A stretch of 64,000 nucleotides of DNA from an uncultured Chryseobacterium sp. (lineage in GTDB: Bacteria; Bacteroidota; Bacteroidia; Flavobacteriales; Weeksellaceae), in assembly GCA_913775525.1 (NCBI GenBank), contig CAJYLH010000022.1:62001-126000 (forward strand), given 5' to 3'. Below, one piece after another: positions 1 through 8,002 of the stretch. The position numbers and the translations under genes were made by a program. Position 1 is the stretch's first letter. Every line of letters begins with the position of its first letter. The notes under the pieces are model-generated. The model saw only the letters and a program-made list of their open reading frames with translations, did not search any database and was not told where the DNA came from.

Positions 1-1133
1 CAGAACAGCAGCGCATCACTGCACTGAAAAAGCAGTTGTACGAAAAGGCCTATCAGCTTTATAAAGATGCCGTTGTGCACAGGACCGGTGACTACCTGAA
101 TGATGATCCCCATACTTTCGCTATGTGCTGCAATAATCTGGCGGGGGAGCTCAGCCATGAAGGAAGATATCAGGAAGCCATTGCCATCGGAACCGAGGGT
201 ATTGAGCAGAGCCCGTTTTCCGTCATCCTCATGAATAGGATGAGCAACCATATGTATGCCGGGATGCCGGAACAGGCCATCACGGATGGAAAGCGGCTTC
301 TGGATGAGTATGCAGGCCAGCTGGACATCATTTCTTTTCTCAGTGTGATAGATACTGTCTGCATCAGCTACCTTGAACTCGAAAACTATGAGGAAACCCT
401 GCAATGGGCAGACAGAGGACTGGAAGCTTATTATCAGATCAATCCGTCAGACCCTATCCTTCAGGATGCGGAAATGACCCGATGTATTACCAACTTTTTC
501 ATTAACAGGGCCAAGGCTGTCGCTGCTTTAGGTATCGATACAGACCCTGCTAAAAATGCCAGGGAAGCAGATCAGCTGCTGGAAACAATGCCGGACAACC
601 CAAGCCTGATGATCAGCAGGGCAGACACTTTTGTAAAAGAAGGACAATGGGAGAAGGCATTGGAATGCTATGAGCAGGCCATCCATTTCGGGATCGAGAA
701 AGGGATGGAAAGATCTGTACAGGTAGCCTTGTACAACAAAGGATATATTCAGGAAGTATATCTGAAAGAAAGTGATGAGGCCCTTGACAGTTTCGGGCAG
801 AGCATAGAGGCAGGGAACAATGATTTCTGGTGTTATTATTGGGCGGTACACTGTGCGTATAACCTTAGGGAAGATGAAGCCACGGTACAGTACGGTGAAT
901 CGGCATTAGCTGTATTGCCTCAACAGGATGGTGTTACCGATGATATTGTGGCAGAGATGTATGAGCATATCGGAACGGCCCAGATTGACCTCGGAAATTA
1001 TGAACAGGCGATAAAAAACCTGGAGAAATCCCTTAATCTGAATTTTTCCCAGACTGCACAGGATAACCTGAAAATTGCCCGGGAACAAACGGGGAAGCAG
1101 GGGGGATTCTTTAAGAAGCTGTTCGGAAAATAA
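1..1133 (+). CDS. TPR-repeat protein, 5' end outside window
   Basis: The reading frame is open through the left edge: codons from position 3 onward read without a stop, and the first usable start inside the window is only a TTG at 36. The gene therefore begins upstream and at least 376 codons are visible. The product is soluble and helical, with degenerate tetratricopeptide repeats (for example around residues 205-225 and 310-340 counted from the TTG). The tail is basic and ends in FKKLFGK. No signal peptide is visible because the N-terminus is missing. TPR proteins are scaffolds for protein-protein contacts; the partner cannot be told from this sequence. A second, unrelated TPR gene lies at 4711-6090. 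Confidence 0.75.
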   Translation, partial: EQQRITALKKQLYEKAYQLYKDAVVHRTGDYLNDDPHTFAMCCNNLAGELSHEGRYQEAIAIGTEGIEQSPFSVILMNRMSNHMYAGMPEQAITDGKRLLDEYAGQLDIISFLSVIDTVCISYLELENYEETLQWADRGLEAYYQINPSDPILQDAEMTRCITNFFINRAKAVAALGIDTDPAKNAREADQLLETMPDNPSLMISRADTFVKEGQWEKALECYEQAIHFGIEKGMERSVQVALYNKGYIQEVYLKESDEALDSFGQSIEAGNNDFWCYYWAVHCAYNLREDEATVQYGESALAVLPQQDGVTDDIVAEMYEHIGTAQIDLGNYEQAIKNLEKSLNLNFSQTAQDNLKIAREQTGKQGGFFKKLFGK

Positions 1134-1245
1134 TCGATAGTCACATAAGCGTCAGGTTATAATAAAAAATGCAATTTCCATGAAAGAACGCAGGAATAAA
1201 GCATATTTAAGGGAAAAAATACTATCTTGAATCTATAATCAGGCT

Positions 1246-1737
1246 ATGGAAAAAATAATCATAAGAAAAGTTGAATATACAGACAATCAAGCTTTGTCGA
1301 AACTCATTAAAGACACGTTTGAAGAACATGATGCGCCGCGGCAAGGAACCGTTTTTTCGGATCCGACAACGGATCATCTCTATGAACTCTTCCAAACGGA
1401 AGGTTCTGTACTTTGGGTAGGGGAAATGGACGGGCATATTGCCGGCTGTTGCGGCATATATCCTACACAGGGATTGCCTGAAAGCTGTGCGGAATTGGTG
1501 AAATTCTACCTTCGCCCGGAAGCACGCGGAAAAGGGCTGGGCCAGGCTTTAATGAATCAGAGCATCATCAGTGCAAAAGAAATGGGATATAAGCAGGTCT
1601 ACCTGGAAAGCCTTCCTGAGTTTGCCAAAGCGGTAAGCATGTATGAAAAAATGGGCTTTACGCTGCTCGAAAAACCTTTGGGGGATTCAGGACATGGTTC
1701 ATGTACCGTATGGATGATCATGGAGCTTGATGCTTAA
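1246..1737 (+). CDS. GNAT family N-acetyltransferase
   Basis: A 163-residue protein with the GCN5-related acetyltransferase fold. The acetyl-CoA pyrophosphate loop is visible as RGKGLG at residues 94-99, preceded by the strand-4 segment VKFYLRPEA and followed by helix 3. The terminal part MYEKMGFTLLEKP matches the usual strand 5/helix 4 ending. The substrate cannot be assigned; amines, amino acids or peptides are all possible. The gene is monocistronic and is followed by a strong bidirectional hairpin at 1797-1825. Start ATG at 1246. Assignment to the family is firm, specific function unknown. Confidence 0.9.
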   Translation: MEKIIIRKVEYTDNQALSKLIKDTFEEHDAPRQGTVFSDPTTDHLYELFQTEGSVLWVGEMDGHIAGCCGIYPTQGLPESCAELVKFYLRPEARGKGLGQALMNQSIISAKEMGYKQVYLESLPEFAKAVSMYEKMGFTLLEKPLGDSGHGSCTVWMIMELDA

Positions 1738-1796
1738 TAATCAATACAGACTTCAAATAACCGGTCAGTTTTTACCGGTACGCTTATTAAAACAAA

Positions 1797-1825
1797 AAAC
1801 CTCCGCAATTCAATTGCGGAGGTTT
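1797..1825. terminator. Bidirectional rho-independent terminator
   Basis: Twelve-base perfect arms AAACCTCCGCAA and TTGCGGAGGTTT around a 5-base loop, with an A-run on the left and T-rich sequence on the right. It lies between the plus-strand GNAT gene and the minus-strand tRNA-Leu(CAG), and can end both transcripts. Confidence 0.85.
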
Positions 1826-1884
1826 GTTTTTCCATGTGAAACAGATCCGGGGCAGCATATGTCTGCTGAATATGTTTCCTGCTG

Positions 1885-1968
1885 TGCGGATGAAGGGACT
1901 CGAACCCCCATGCCTTATCGGCACCAGATCCTGATTCTGGCGTGGCTACCAATTACACCACATCCGCA
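1885..1968 (-). tRNA. tRNA-Leu(CAG)
   Basis: Class II tRNA of 84 bases. The 7-bp acceptor stem is TGCGGAT/ATCCGCA, the anticodon stem CCAGA/TCTGG encloses the loop ATCAGGA (anticodon CAG), and a long variable arm with TGCC/GGCA stem follows. The T arm carries GGTTCGAGTCC. No CCA is encoded. It is nearly identical to tRNA-Leu(UAG) at 2449-2531 apart from the anticodon loop and variable arm, and its leader and -7 box (2008-2015) also resemble that gene, which suggests duplication with an anticodon change. Confidence 0.95.
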
Positions 1969-2007
1969 GTTTAAGGTCGTATGATAAAGAACTCCTTTTT
2001 GTGAGTA

Positions 2008-2015
2008 CAAATATA
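2008..2015 (-). promoter_or_regulatory. -7 box for tRNA-Leu(CAG)
   Basis: Minus-strand TATATTTG matches the Bacteroidota -7 consensus TAnnTTTG, about 40 bases before the tRNA. The following leader resembles the leader of the tRNA trio. No convincing -33 TTG was found at the usual spacing. Confidence 0.6.
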
Positions 2016-2242
2016 CATGTTTTTCAGAATATTTTCACGACCCATCCTGTAAATTTTATGCAGCAGGCGCAAAAAACAGGTAGTCTGTTTAAAATCAACT
2101 TTTTAAATTTCTGATGCTGTGTGGGGAGTAGTAAGAAATCTGGTCAGGCCATTAGCCAAGTTTGACTGTGCTTTTGAAGAAAGATATTTTTATATTATAA
2201 ATAAAGCATAATTTATTGGTGGTGTAGGCTGAAAACAAAAAA

Positions 2243-2267
2243 AGCTGATAATATAATATTATCAGCT
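2243..2267 (-). terminator. Terminator of the tRNA-Leu-Gly-Leu operon
   Basis: Perfect 10-bp arms AGCTGATAAT and ATTATCAGCT with a 5-base loop. On the minus strand the hairpin is followed by a T-run. It lies just beyond tRNA-Leu(UAA), the last gene of the trio. Confidence 0.85.
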
Positions 2268-2276
2268 TTTTTTATG

Positions 2277-2360
2277 TACCCCGGGCGGGACTTGAACCCG
2301 CACGCCAAAAGAGGCACAGGATTTTAAGTCCTGCGTGTCTACCAGTTCCACCACCAGGGC
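2277..2360 (-). tRNA. tRNA-Leu(UAA)
   Basis: Class II tRNA of 84 bases. Anticodon arm CAGGA-CTTAAAA-TCCTG gives anticodon TAA. A long variable arm with CC/GG pairing and T arm GGTTCAAGTCC are present. The acceptor stem GCCCTGG/CCGGGGT contains G-U pairs, including position 1-72. Last gene of a three-tRNA transcript. Confidence 0.93.
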
Positions 2361-2366
2361 ATGGCG

Positions 2367-2442
2367 TGGAGCGAAAAACGGGATTCGAACCCGCGACCCC
2401 AACCTTGGCAAGGTTGTGCTCTACCAGCTGAGCTATTTTCGC
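2367..2442 (-). tRNA. tRNA-Gly(GCC)
   Basis: Class I tRNA of 73 bases plus an encoded CCA. Acceptor GCGAAAA/TTTTCGC, D arm GCTCAGCTGGTAGAGC, anticodon arm CAACC-TTGCCAA-GGTTG (anticodon GCC), T arm GGTTCGAATCC, discriminator T. Middle gene of the tRNA trio, and the only one of the four with an encoded CCA. Confidence 0.95.
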
Positions 2443-2448
2443 AAACTG

Positions 2449-2531
2449 TGCGGATGAAGGGACTCGAACCCCCACGCCTCACGGCACCAGATCCTAAGTC
2501 TGGCGTGGCTACCAATTACACCACATCCGCA
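2449..2531 (-). tRNA. tRNA-Leu(UAG)
   Basis: Class II tRNA of 83 bases. Acceptor TGCGGAT/ATCCGCA, anticodon arm CCAGA-CTTAGGA-TCTGG with anticodon TAG, long variable arm, standard T arm. First gene of the trio, with its own promoter at 2579-2609. Confidence 0.95.
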
Positions 2532-2578
2532 GTTTTATTAAGTCGTATTTTAAAGAGCTTGTCTCGTTTTTGTGAGTG

Positions 2579-2609
2579 CAAATATAGGACATTTTTCTTT
2601 GTCTCCAAA
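2579..2609 (-). promoter_or_regulatory. Promoter of the tRNA-Leu-Gly-Leu operon
   Basis: On the minus strand a TTTG (plus positions 2606-2609) is followed after 19-20 bases by TATATTTG (2579-2586). This is a textbook Bacteroidota -33/-7 pair, about 47 bases before tRNA-Leu(UAG). Confidence 0.75.
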
Positions 2610-2705
2610 CTTTTGCAGGAAAAAAATAAAAAAACTGCAATTTTTTTCCGGATGGTGTGTTATTACATTTCATTTTCTTACTTTTACATCATTATTAATT
2701 ATGTT

Positions 2706-3083
2706 ATGGAATTACAAGGAACGGTAAAGAAAATCACTGAAACCCAAACGTTTGCAAGCGGATTTCAAAAGAGAGAAATGGTTATTCTGACGCAGGAGCA
2801 GTATCCGCAGCCTATCAATATAGAATTTCTGTCTGACAAGATCAGTCTGCTGGACAATGTAAGAGAAGGCGAGAACGTGAAGGTAGGCATCAACATCAGA
2901 GGAAGAGAATGGGTTTCTCCGCAGGGCGAAACAAAATACTTCAACTCTATCACAGGATGGAGGCTGGAAAAAGTTTCCGAGAATGGTTCAGAACCTACCC
3001 AGGCTGCCCCTTCATCTTCTTCATCCCAGACTTCCAACGAAAATCCTTTTGCAGGGGATGACGATGACGATTTACCTTTTTAA
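2706..3083 (+). CDS. DUF3127 protein with SSB-like acidic tail
   Basis: A 125-residue protein starting at ATG 2706, which begins MELQGTVKKI. An in-frame extension runs back through the tRNA region and is rejected. Residues 1-95 look like an all-beta OB-fold domain of the DUF3127 family found in Bacteroidota. A Ser/Gln/Asn-rich linker follows, and the protein ends in DDDDDLPF. The domain plan (OB fold, disordered linker, acidic DDLPF tip) copies single-stranded DNA binding protein, whose tip recruits repair and replication proteins. A role in DNA metabolism is inference. It is monocistronic and followed by a terminator. Confidence 0.9.
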   Translation: MELQGTVKKITETQTFASGFQKREMVILTQEQYPQPINIEFLSDKISLLDNVREGENVKVGINIRGREWVSPQGETKYFNSITGWRLEKVSENGSEPTQAAPSSSSSQTSNENPFAGDDDDDLPF

Positions 3084-3104
3084 TCAAATACAATAAGAAA
3101 ATCT

Positions 3105-3133
3105 AATCCTGCTTTTTAAGTGGGATTTTTTTT
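3105..3133 (+). terminator. Terminator after the DUF3127 gene
   Basis: Arms AATCCTGC and GTGGGATT pair over 8 bp with two G-U wobbles and are followed directly by a run of T. It separates this gene from aat. Confidence 0.75.
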
Positions 3134-3144
3134 CCCTCCATCCT

Positions 3145-3798
3145 ATGGTTCGACTCGATGAAAATGAAATTTCATTCCCGGATCCGCTTTTATACGACGG
3201 GCATGAGGGCGTTATTGCTTTCGGCGGCGATCTTTCGGTGGAAAGAATCTGGTTCGCGTATACTTTAGGCATTTTCCCCTGGTACAATCCGGATGAGGAA
3301 ATCCTCTGGTGGTGCCCGGATCCCAGGTTCGTATTATTCCCTGAACACCTGCGGGTCTCCAAATCCATGCGTAAAATCCTGAACCGAAATGTATTTACAT
3401 TCACGGAAAACAAGGATTTCAGGGCGGTCATCAGCAACTGCCAGAAAATCGGGAGGAGAGACCAGTCGGGAACGTGGCTCTCAGATGAGCTCATGGAGTC
3501 GTTTATCCGGCTTCATGAATATGGGCTGGCGAAGAGCGTTGAGGTATGGCAGGACGGCGAACTCGTGGGAGGCTTCTACGGCATCCAGATGGGGCGGGTA
3601 TTTTGCGGGGAAAGCATGTTTGCTAAAGTCAGCAATGCTTCCAAAGCAGGATTCATTCATTTTGTGGAAGCGCACCGGGACGAACTTGACATCATAGACT
3701 GCCAGTCCCATACAGACCACCTGGAAAGCCTGGGTGCGGAGATGATTTCGAAAAAAGAATTTTTAACCCTTTTATATCAGAATAATGAACGAAGATAA
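3145..3798 (+). CDS. aat: Leucyl/phenylalanyl-tRNA--protein transferase
   Basis: A 217-residue L/F-transferase. It moves Leu or Phe from aminoacyl-tRNA onto proteins with N-terminal Arg or Lys, creating an N-degron read by the ClpS/ClpAP pathway. The family signatures are visible: GIFPWYN near residue 45, WWCPDPR near residue 55, and GGFYGIQMGRVFCGESMFA in the centre. Length fits the family. Start ATG at 3145. Its last 14 bases overlap the downstream EamA gene, so the two are likely co-transcribed and translationally coupled. Confidence 0.95.
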   Translation: MVRLDENEISFPDPLLYDGHEGVIAFGGDLSVERIWFAYTLGIFPWYNPDEEILWWCPDPRFVLFPEHLRVSKSMRKILNRNVFTFTENKDFRAVISNCQKIGRRDQSGTWLSDELMESFIRLHEYGLAKSVEVWQDGELVGGFYGIQMGRVFCGESMFAKVSNASKAGFIHFVEAHRDELDIIDCQSHTDHLESLGAEMISKKEFLTLLYQNNERR

Positions 3799-4666
3799 AG
3801 AAAAGTGGATTCTCCTGGCGGTGCTGAGCATCATCTGGGGCTCTTCATTTATTCTCATCAAAAAATCCCTGGAGCATTTCAGCCCGTATCAGGTCGGGGC
3901 GTTAAGGGTATTGATTGCCGGGATCATCCTCATGCCGGTTGCCATATCCAGATACAGGCAGTTTCCGAAACACCATCTGAAATGGCTCCTTCTGGCTGCA
4001 TTCACGGGGAACTTCATTCCGATGTTCCTGTTTCCTATTGCAGAAACGGAAGTAAGCAGCAGCATTGCCGGAATCATCAACTCTATGATGCCGATTTTTG
4101 TTATTATTGTCGGAGCGCTGGTCTGGAAATTTCAGACGTCCCGGAAACAGATGATAGGAACGCTGATCAGCTTTGCGGGAGTTTGCCTGTTGGCATTCGG
4201 TGGACAGGAAGGGACGGAATTTAAACTGGTGCCTATTGTGCTTCTCTTGCTGGCTACTTTATGTTATGCCCTGAGTACAACAACGGTTAAATCCAAGCTG
4301 ATGGAAGTTTCTTCTACCGTTCTGTCTGCTTTTGTGTTCTCTTACATCCTGTTTCTGCCTTCTCTGATTGCTTTAACCTTTACGGGATTCTTTTCAGGCT
4401 TCAGTTTTACGAAAGACACGATGATGGGCCTTATGTTCGTAAGCCTGCTGTCGGTATTCGGGACCGGGCTGGCCATGATGATGAATTACAGGCTGCTTAA
4501 AGTCTCAACCCCTCTGTTTGCTTCCACAGTAACACTGCTTATGCCCATCGTAGCGATCATCTGGGGCATTCTGGACGGCGAAAAACTCAGTTTCCTGCAG
4601 TTTACCGGTGCAGGGATCATTCTTGCCGGGCTGATCTTTTTAAGGGCTAAATCAGATAAAAAATAA
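3785..4666 (+). CDS. EamA/DMT family transporter
   Basis: A 293-residue integral membrane protein with about ten hydrophobic helices arranged as two EamA repeats. The first repeat begins LAVLSIIWGSSFILIKKSLE, typical of the drug/metabolite transporter superfamily. These proteins export small metabolites or amino acids; the substrate cannot be inferred. The gene overlaps aat by 14 bases and ends at a hairpin at 4666-4688 facing the convergent TPR gene. Confidence 0.9.
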   Translation: MNEDKEKWILLAVLSIIWGSSFILIKKSLEHFSPYQVGALRVLIAGIILMPVAISRYRQFPKHHLKWLLLAAFTGNFIPMFLFPIAETEVSSSIAGIINSMMPIFVIIVGALVWKFQTSRKQMIGTLISFAGVCLLAFGGQEGTEFKLVPIVLLLLATLCYALSTTTVKSKLMEVSSTVLSAFVFSYILFLPSLIALTFTGFFSGFSFTKDTMMGLMFVSLLSVFGTGLAMMMNYRLLKVSTPLFASTVTLLMPIVAIIWGILDGEKLSFLQFTGAGIILAGLIFLRAKSDKK

Positions 4667-4688
4667 ATCCTGCCGCAAAGGCAGGATT
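4666..4688 (+). terminator. Hairpin terminator after the EamA gene
   Basis: Nine-base perfect arms AATCCTGCC and GGCAGGATT around the loop GCAAA. The T-run afterwards is weak. It lies in the 44-base gap between convergent genes. Confidence 0.6.
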
Positions 4689-4710
4689 GTATTGACTATA
4701 TTATCTGTTT

Positions 4711-6090
4711 TTAATTCTTCTTTTTTGCTTTGGCTTTCCCTCTTTTAATCTCATCTTTCAGGTAAGGATATTTTTTCTGCATATCCTGAACCAGGGATGG
4801 ATCAAGGTCTAATGCCCTGTTCAGGGATTCTGCCCCTTTATCCTGGTTTTTAAGATTAAAATAACAGTTGCTCAGCTGGTAATACAGCTCAGCCCTGTGG
4901 TGATTCTTTAAGGCAGCCTGAAGGACGGTAACAGCCTCTTCATATTCCCCTAACAGCATCAGCACTTCACAATAGGCGTACCAGTTGTAAAACCTGGAAG
5001 GTTCAGCCTCTACAAGTTTCTTCAGGCACGACAGGCTCTCTTCAAATTTCCCCGAATCAATGAACAGAAAAGCAAGGCGCTTCTGGTAATCCAGGTTATT
5101 TTCATTCAGGTGCGTAGCTTCGCGTGCAAAATGCAGGGCTTCCGTCATGCCGCCCATTTCTTCATACAGGTAAGACTGCTCCATCATCGAAAGATAGAAC
5201 TGCGGGTCTTCCCTTAGCGATTTCTGGAAAGCATTGAGCGCCATAATAGGCTGCTTCATGGCCTTGTAGCATAATCCGATCTTGTAGAAGGTAAAAGCTT
5301 TGGTATACTCCAGTTCCAGCATTTCACCATAGATCTCAATGGCTTTGGCGTACTGGCCCAGTGCTTCATAACAGGCTGCTTTATTGGCATAGACCCCTAC
5401 TGAGCTTGAATTGATCGCAAGCAGATAATCGTATCCGCGGATAGCTTCCTCATAATTCTTCCTGTTGAAGTAGAACTGTCCGTATTCCAGCCATGCGGTC
5501 TCGGAATAGGCAAATTCATCCAGGTAGTCATTAAGGAAAGCAATCGCCTCATCACTCTTATTCAGGTCGCTGTAACAAAGCATACAGTTCTCCAGTGCGT
5601 AATCATCGGTAGGGTCTTCCTTCAGGGCACTTTTATAATATTTCAGTGCATTGAACGGATCCCCGAGATTAACGTATTCGTCTGCGATAAAGTTATTCAG
5701 GAAATTTTCCTCTTCTTTCAGTTCCAGTGCTTTTTTGCAGATTTCAATGGACTTTCTTGGATTTCCAAGGTTTGAATAGTATTTCGCGTAACAAACCAGG
5801 AAATCCGTATTTTCCATAGAGGAACCTTTCAGCTCGTCAATAAGATCTTTGGCGGTAGTATATTCTTCCCATTCCAGGAGGATCTCAAGTTTCTTTATTT
5901 TGATATCCAGGGAATTGGGATGAAGCTTAAGCCCGTAGTTCACTGCCTGGTCTGCGTAATTGAAATCACCCAACTCCAGATAATAAACAATGATGTCTTC
6001 CAGTTCTTCTGTATCGAAATAGAATTCATCCTGATTCTCCATCATTTCTTCGAACCGTTTTACCAGTTCATTTTCAAAATATTCTTCCAA
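4711..6090 (-). CDS. Tetratricopeptide repeat protein
   Basis: A soluble protein of about 459 residues built almost entirely of TPR units (roughly 10-12 repeats of 34 residues; A/G-x-x-A-Y and ALKxxP-like spacing is visible throughout). It has no signal peptide. The acidic N-terminus (EEYFENELVKRFEEMM) and the Lys-rich C-terminus (KAKAKKKN) are distinctive. The first start-like codon in the frame is TTG at 6090; no ATG lies upstream before the stop, and the next in-frame ATG is about 14 codons inside. TTG or a near-cognate codon just before it is preferred because the homologous-looking N-terminal helix starts there. Partner unknown. Confidence 0.85.
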   Translation of the reverse strand: MEEYFENELVKRFEEMMENQDEFYFDTEELEDIIVYYLELGDFNYADQAVNYGLKLHPNSLDIKIKKLEILLEWEEYTTAKDLIDELKGSSMENTDFLVCYAKYYSNLGNPRKSIEICKKALELKEEENFLNNFIADEYVNLGDPFNALKYYKSALKEDPTDDYALENCMLCYSDLNKSDEAIAFLNDYLDEFAYSETAWLEYGQFYFNRKNYEEAIRGYDYLLAINSSSVGVYANKAACYEALGQYAKAIEIYGEMLELEYTKAFTFYKIGLCYKAMKQPIMALNAFQKSLREDPQFYLSMMEQSYLYEEMGGMTEALHFAREATHLNENNLDYQKRLAFLFIDSGKFEESLSCLKKLVEAEPSRFYNWYAYCEVLMLLGEYEEAVTVLQAALKNHHRAELYYQLSNCYFNLKNQDKGAESLNRALDLDPSLVQDMQKKYPYLKDEIKRGKAKAKKKN

Positions 6091-6390
6091 TAGTATCTTC
6101 TCTGTCAGTCCAATGTCCGAATGTTCTTGCAGACCTTGGCTAACTATTTAATTAATATTATTTCTTCATTGTACCATACAAAATTGCATCTTTTTTTCGG
6201 ATATTCTTTTCGTAAGTTTCTATCTTAAAGATAGCGAAAAATCTATCAGAATGCAAGTATATTAACACAATATAACATCAAACGGCGGATGATATTAGGT
6301 GTTTCCTTTCATTAGATACATCATTTACCTTCATGTTAAATCTCCTTCCGGGTCTTTTCCATAAATAGTATACTGCATATTATACAGGCA
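6091..6390. other. Intergenic region between glmM and the TPR gene
   Basis: About 300 AT-rich bases without a plausible coding sequence. It should hold the minus-strand promoter of the TPR gene, but no clean TAnnTTTG box is seen. A short inverted repeat TATCTTAAAGATA lies near 6220-6232 and is too small to interpret. Confidence 0.4.
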
Positions 6391-7773
6391 TCAGATCAGG
6401 CTCCTGATCTTGGCGATCATATCATCACCCAGCCTGTCTGCCTCTTCCTGGGTTGCGGCTTCCGTATAGATCCTGATGATCGGTTCCGTATTGGATTTCC
6501 TCAGGTGTACCCAGTTATTATCAAAATCAATTTTCACCCCGTCTACCGTGGAGACTTCTTCATTCTGGTATTCCTGTTCCATTTTAGCCAGAAGGCCGTC
6601 CACGTCAATTTCAGGAGTAAGTTCTATTTTCTTTTTGCCCATGAAGTATTCCGGGTAACCGGCTCTCAGCTCAGAAACCGTTTTGTTTTCTTTTGCCAGG
6701 TGGGTCAGGAACAGGGCAATACCTACCAACGAATCTCTTCCGTAATGCAGGTCCGGATAAATGATCCCTCCGTTTCCTTCACCGCCAATTACTGCGTTCT
6801 TTTCTTTCATCAAAGTAACTACATTCACTTCGCCGACTGCACTGGCAAAATATTCCGAATCATGGCCTCTGGCCACATCCCTCAGTGCGCGGCTGGACGA
6901 AAGGTTGGAAATGGCTGCGCCTCTTTTATTTTTCAGCAGGTAGTCTGCCACGGCAACCAGGGTATACTCTTCCCCGAACATTTCTCCTTTTTCATCGATC
7001 AGCGCTAGGCGGTCCACATCCGGATCCACCACAACGCCAAGGTCTGCTTTTTCTTTTTCTACCAGCGCACAGATATCTCCCAAGTGCTCTTTTAACGGCT
7101 CCGGATTGTGCGGGAACTCACCGGTTGGATCGCAGTACAGCAATACGGTTTCACAGCCCAGCTGGTCCAGCAGCATCGGGATGGCGATTCCTCCTGTAGA
7201 GTTCACGGCATCCAGGACAATTTTGAATTTTTTAGCTCTGATGGCTTCCGCATCTACCATCGGCAGGTTAAGGATCTGCCGGATATGGATGTCGAAGGCA
7301 TCATTTCTGGTCTCGTATTTTCCGAGGTCATCGATTTCTGCGTAATTGAAGTCTTCGCTTTCAGCAAGGGCCAGGACTTCAGCACCGTTTTCGCCGCTGA
7401 TGAATTCACCCTTTTCGTTTAATAATTTCAGGGCGTTCCACTGTTTGGGGTTATGGGAGGCTGTAAGAATGATACCACCGTCTGCATGGAGCTCAGGAAC
7501 CATGATCTCCACCGTGGGTGTAGTGGAAAGGCCCAGGTCAACCACGTGGATTCCCAGACCTTGCAAGGTAGAAGTTACCAGAGAGGAAACCATCTGGCCG
7601 GAAATCCTTGCATCCCTGCCGATCACCAGCGTAAGGTCCTTTTTATTGTTTTTATTCTGGAGCCAGGTCCCGAATGCAGAGGCAAATTTCACCACATCAA
7701 GCGGGGTGAGGTTGTCGTTTACTTTTCCCCCTATTGTTCCGCGGATTCCTGAAATACTTTTTATTAATGACAT
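6391..7773 (-). CDS. glmM: Phosphoglucosamine mutase
   Basis: Converts glucosamine-6-phosphate to glucosamine-1-phosphate for UDP-GlcNAc synthesis, feeding peptidoglycan and LPS. From ATG 7773 the product is 460 residues and starts MSLIKSISGIRGTIGG, the standard N-terminus; an in-frame ATG at 7815 would add 14 residues without family support. Catalytic Ser106 lies in TASHNP, the metal site is DPDVDR at 250-255, and the sugar loop EGNGGI and the phosphate loop RKSNTEPIIRIYTEA are present. The sequence fits the Bacteroidota GlmM/phosphomannomutase-like branch, so GlmM is the best name though some phosphoglucomutase activity is possible. Confidence 0.93.
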   Translation of the reverse strand: MSLIKSISGIRGTIGGKVNDNLTPLDVVKFASAFGTWLQNKNNKKDLTLVIGRDARISGQMVSSLVTSTLQGLGIHVVDLGLSTTPTVEIMVPELHADGGIILTASHNPKQWNALKLLNEKGEFISGENGAEVLALAESEDFNYAEIDDLGKYETRNDAFDIHIRQILNLPMVDAEAIRAKKFKIVLDAVNSTGGIAIPMLLDQLGCETVLLYCDPTGEFPHNPEPLKEHLGDICALVEKEKADLGVVVDPDVDRLALIDEKGEMFGEEYTLVAVADYLLKNKRGAAISNLSSSRALRDVARGHDSEYFASAVGEVNVVTLMKEKNAVIGGEGNGGIIYPDLHYGRDSLVGIALFLTHLAKENKTVSELRAGYPEYFMGKKKIELTPEIDVDGLLAKMEQEYQNEEVSTVDGVKIDFDNNWVHLRKSNTEPIIRIYTEAATQEEADRLGDDMIAKIRSLI

Positions 7774-7849
7774 TCTGTGTTTATTTAATTCTGATTGATT
7801 ATTGATCTCAGGCAAAATTAGATATTATTTGTGATGCCGCCACAGAAAG

Positions 7850-8002
7850 TTATGAACATCCGCAGTCCTTATCGCAGCTGTTCCTCTTGGAGCTGAACTT
7901 CTTGGGTGCAAAATTTTTCCTGAGCACCCTGAACAGGGAATAACACGCAAAAGCTACGATAAGCAGAATAAGGATATACTGTATGATTAATGAAGTGTCC
8001 AT
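7850..8002 (-). CDS. Small FeoB-associated Cys-rich membrane protein
   Basis: A 50-residue protein: a short N-terminus, one transmembrane helix (about residues 6-27), a basic stretch and a C-terminal Cys motif NSCDKDCGCS. The ATG at 8002 overlaps the feoB stop as TAATG, so translation is coupled to feoB. Small Cys-bearing membrane peptides of this type (FeoB-associated Cys-rich protein family) commonly follow feoB; they are thought to assist or regulate ferrous iron uptake, perhaps by handling Fe2+ with the cysteines. The longer in-frame ORF running back to 8128 lies inside feoB and is rejected. Confidence 0.85.
   Translation of the reverse strand: MDTSLIIQYILILLIVAFACYSLFRVLRKNFAPKKFSSKRNSCDKDCGCS

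Larger units (their letters stand above)
1969..2276. other. Intergenic region between tRNA-Leu(CAG) and tRNA-Leu(UAA)
   Basis: No credible coding sequence. It contains a minus-strand -7 box TATATTTG at 2008-2015 that should drive tRNA-Leu(CAG), and the terminator of the downstream tRNA trio at 2243-2267. The middle part (about 2030-2230) is AT-rich and shows nothing recognisable. Confidence 0.6.

Noticed and set aside
2361-2705. N-terminal extension of the DUF3127 ORF
   Set aside because: It runs through tRNA genes and the tRNA promoter; the protein family starts at MELQG.
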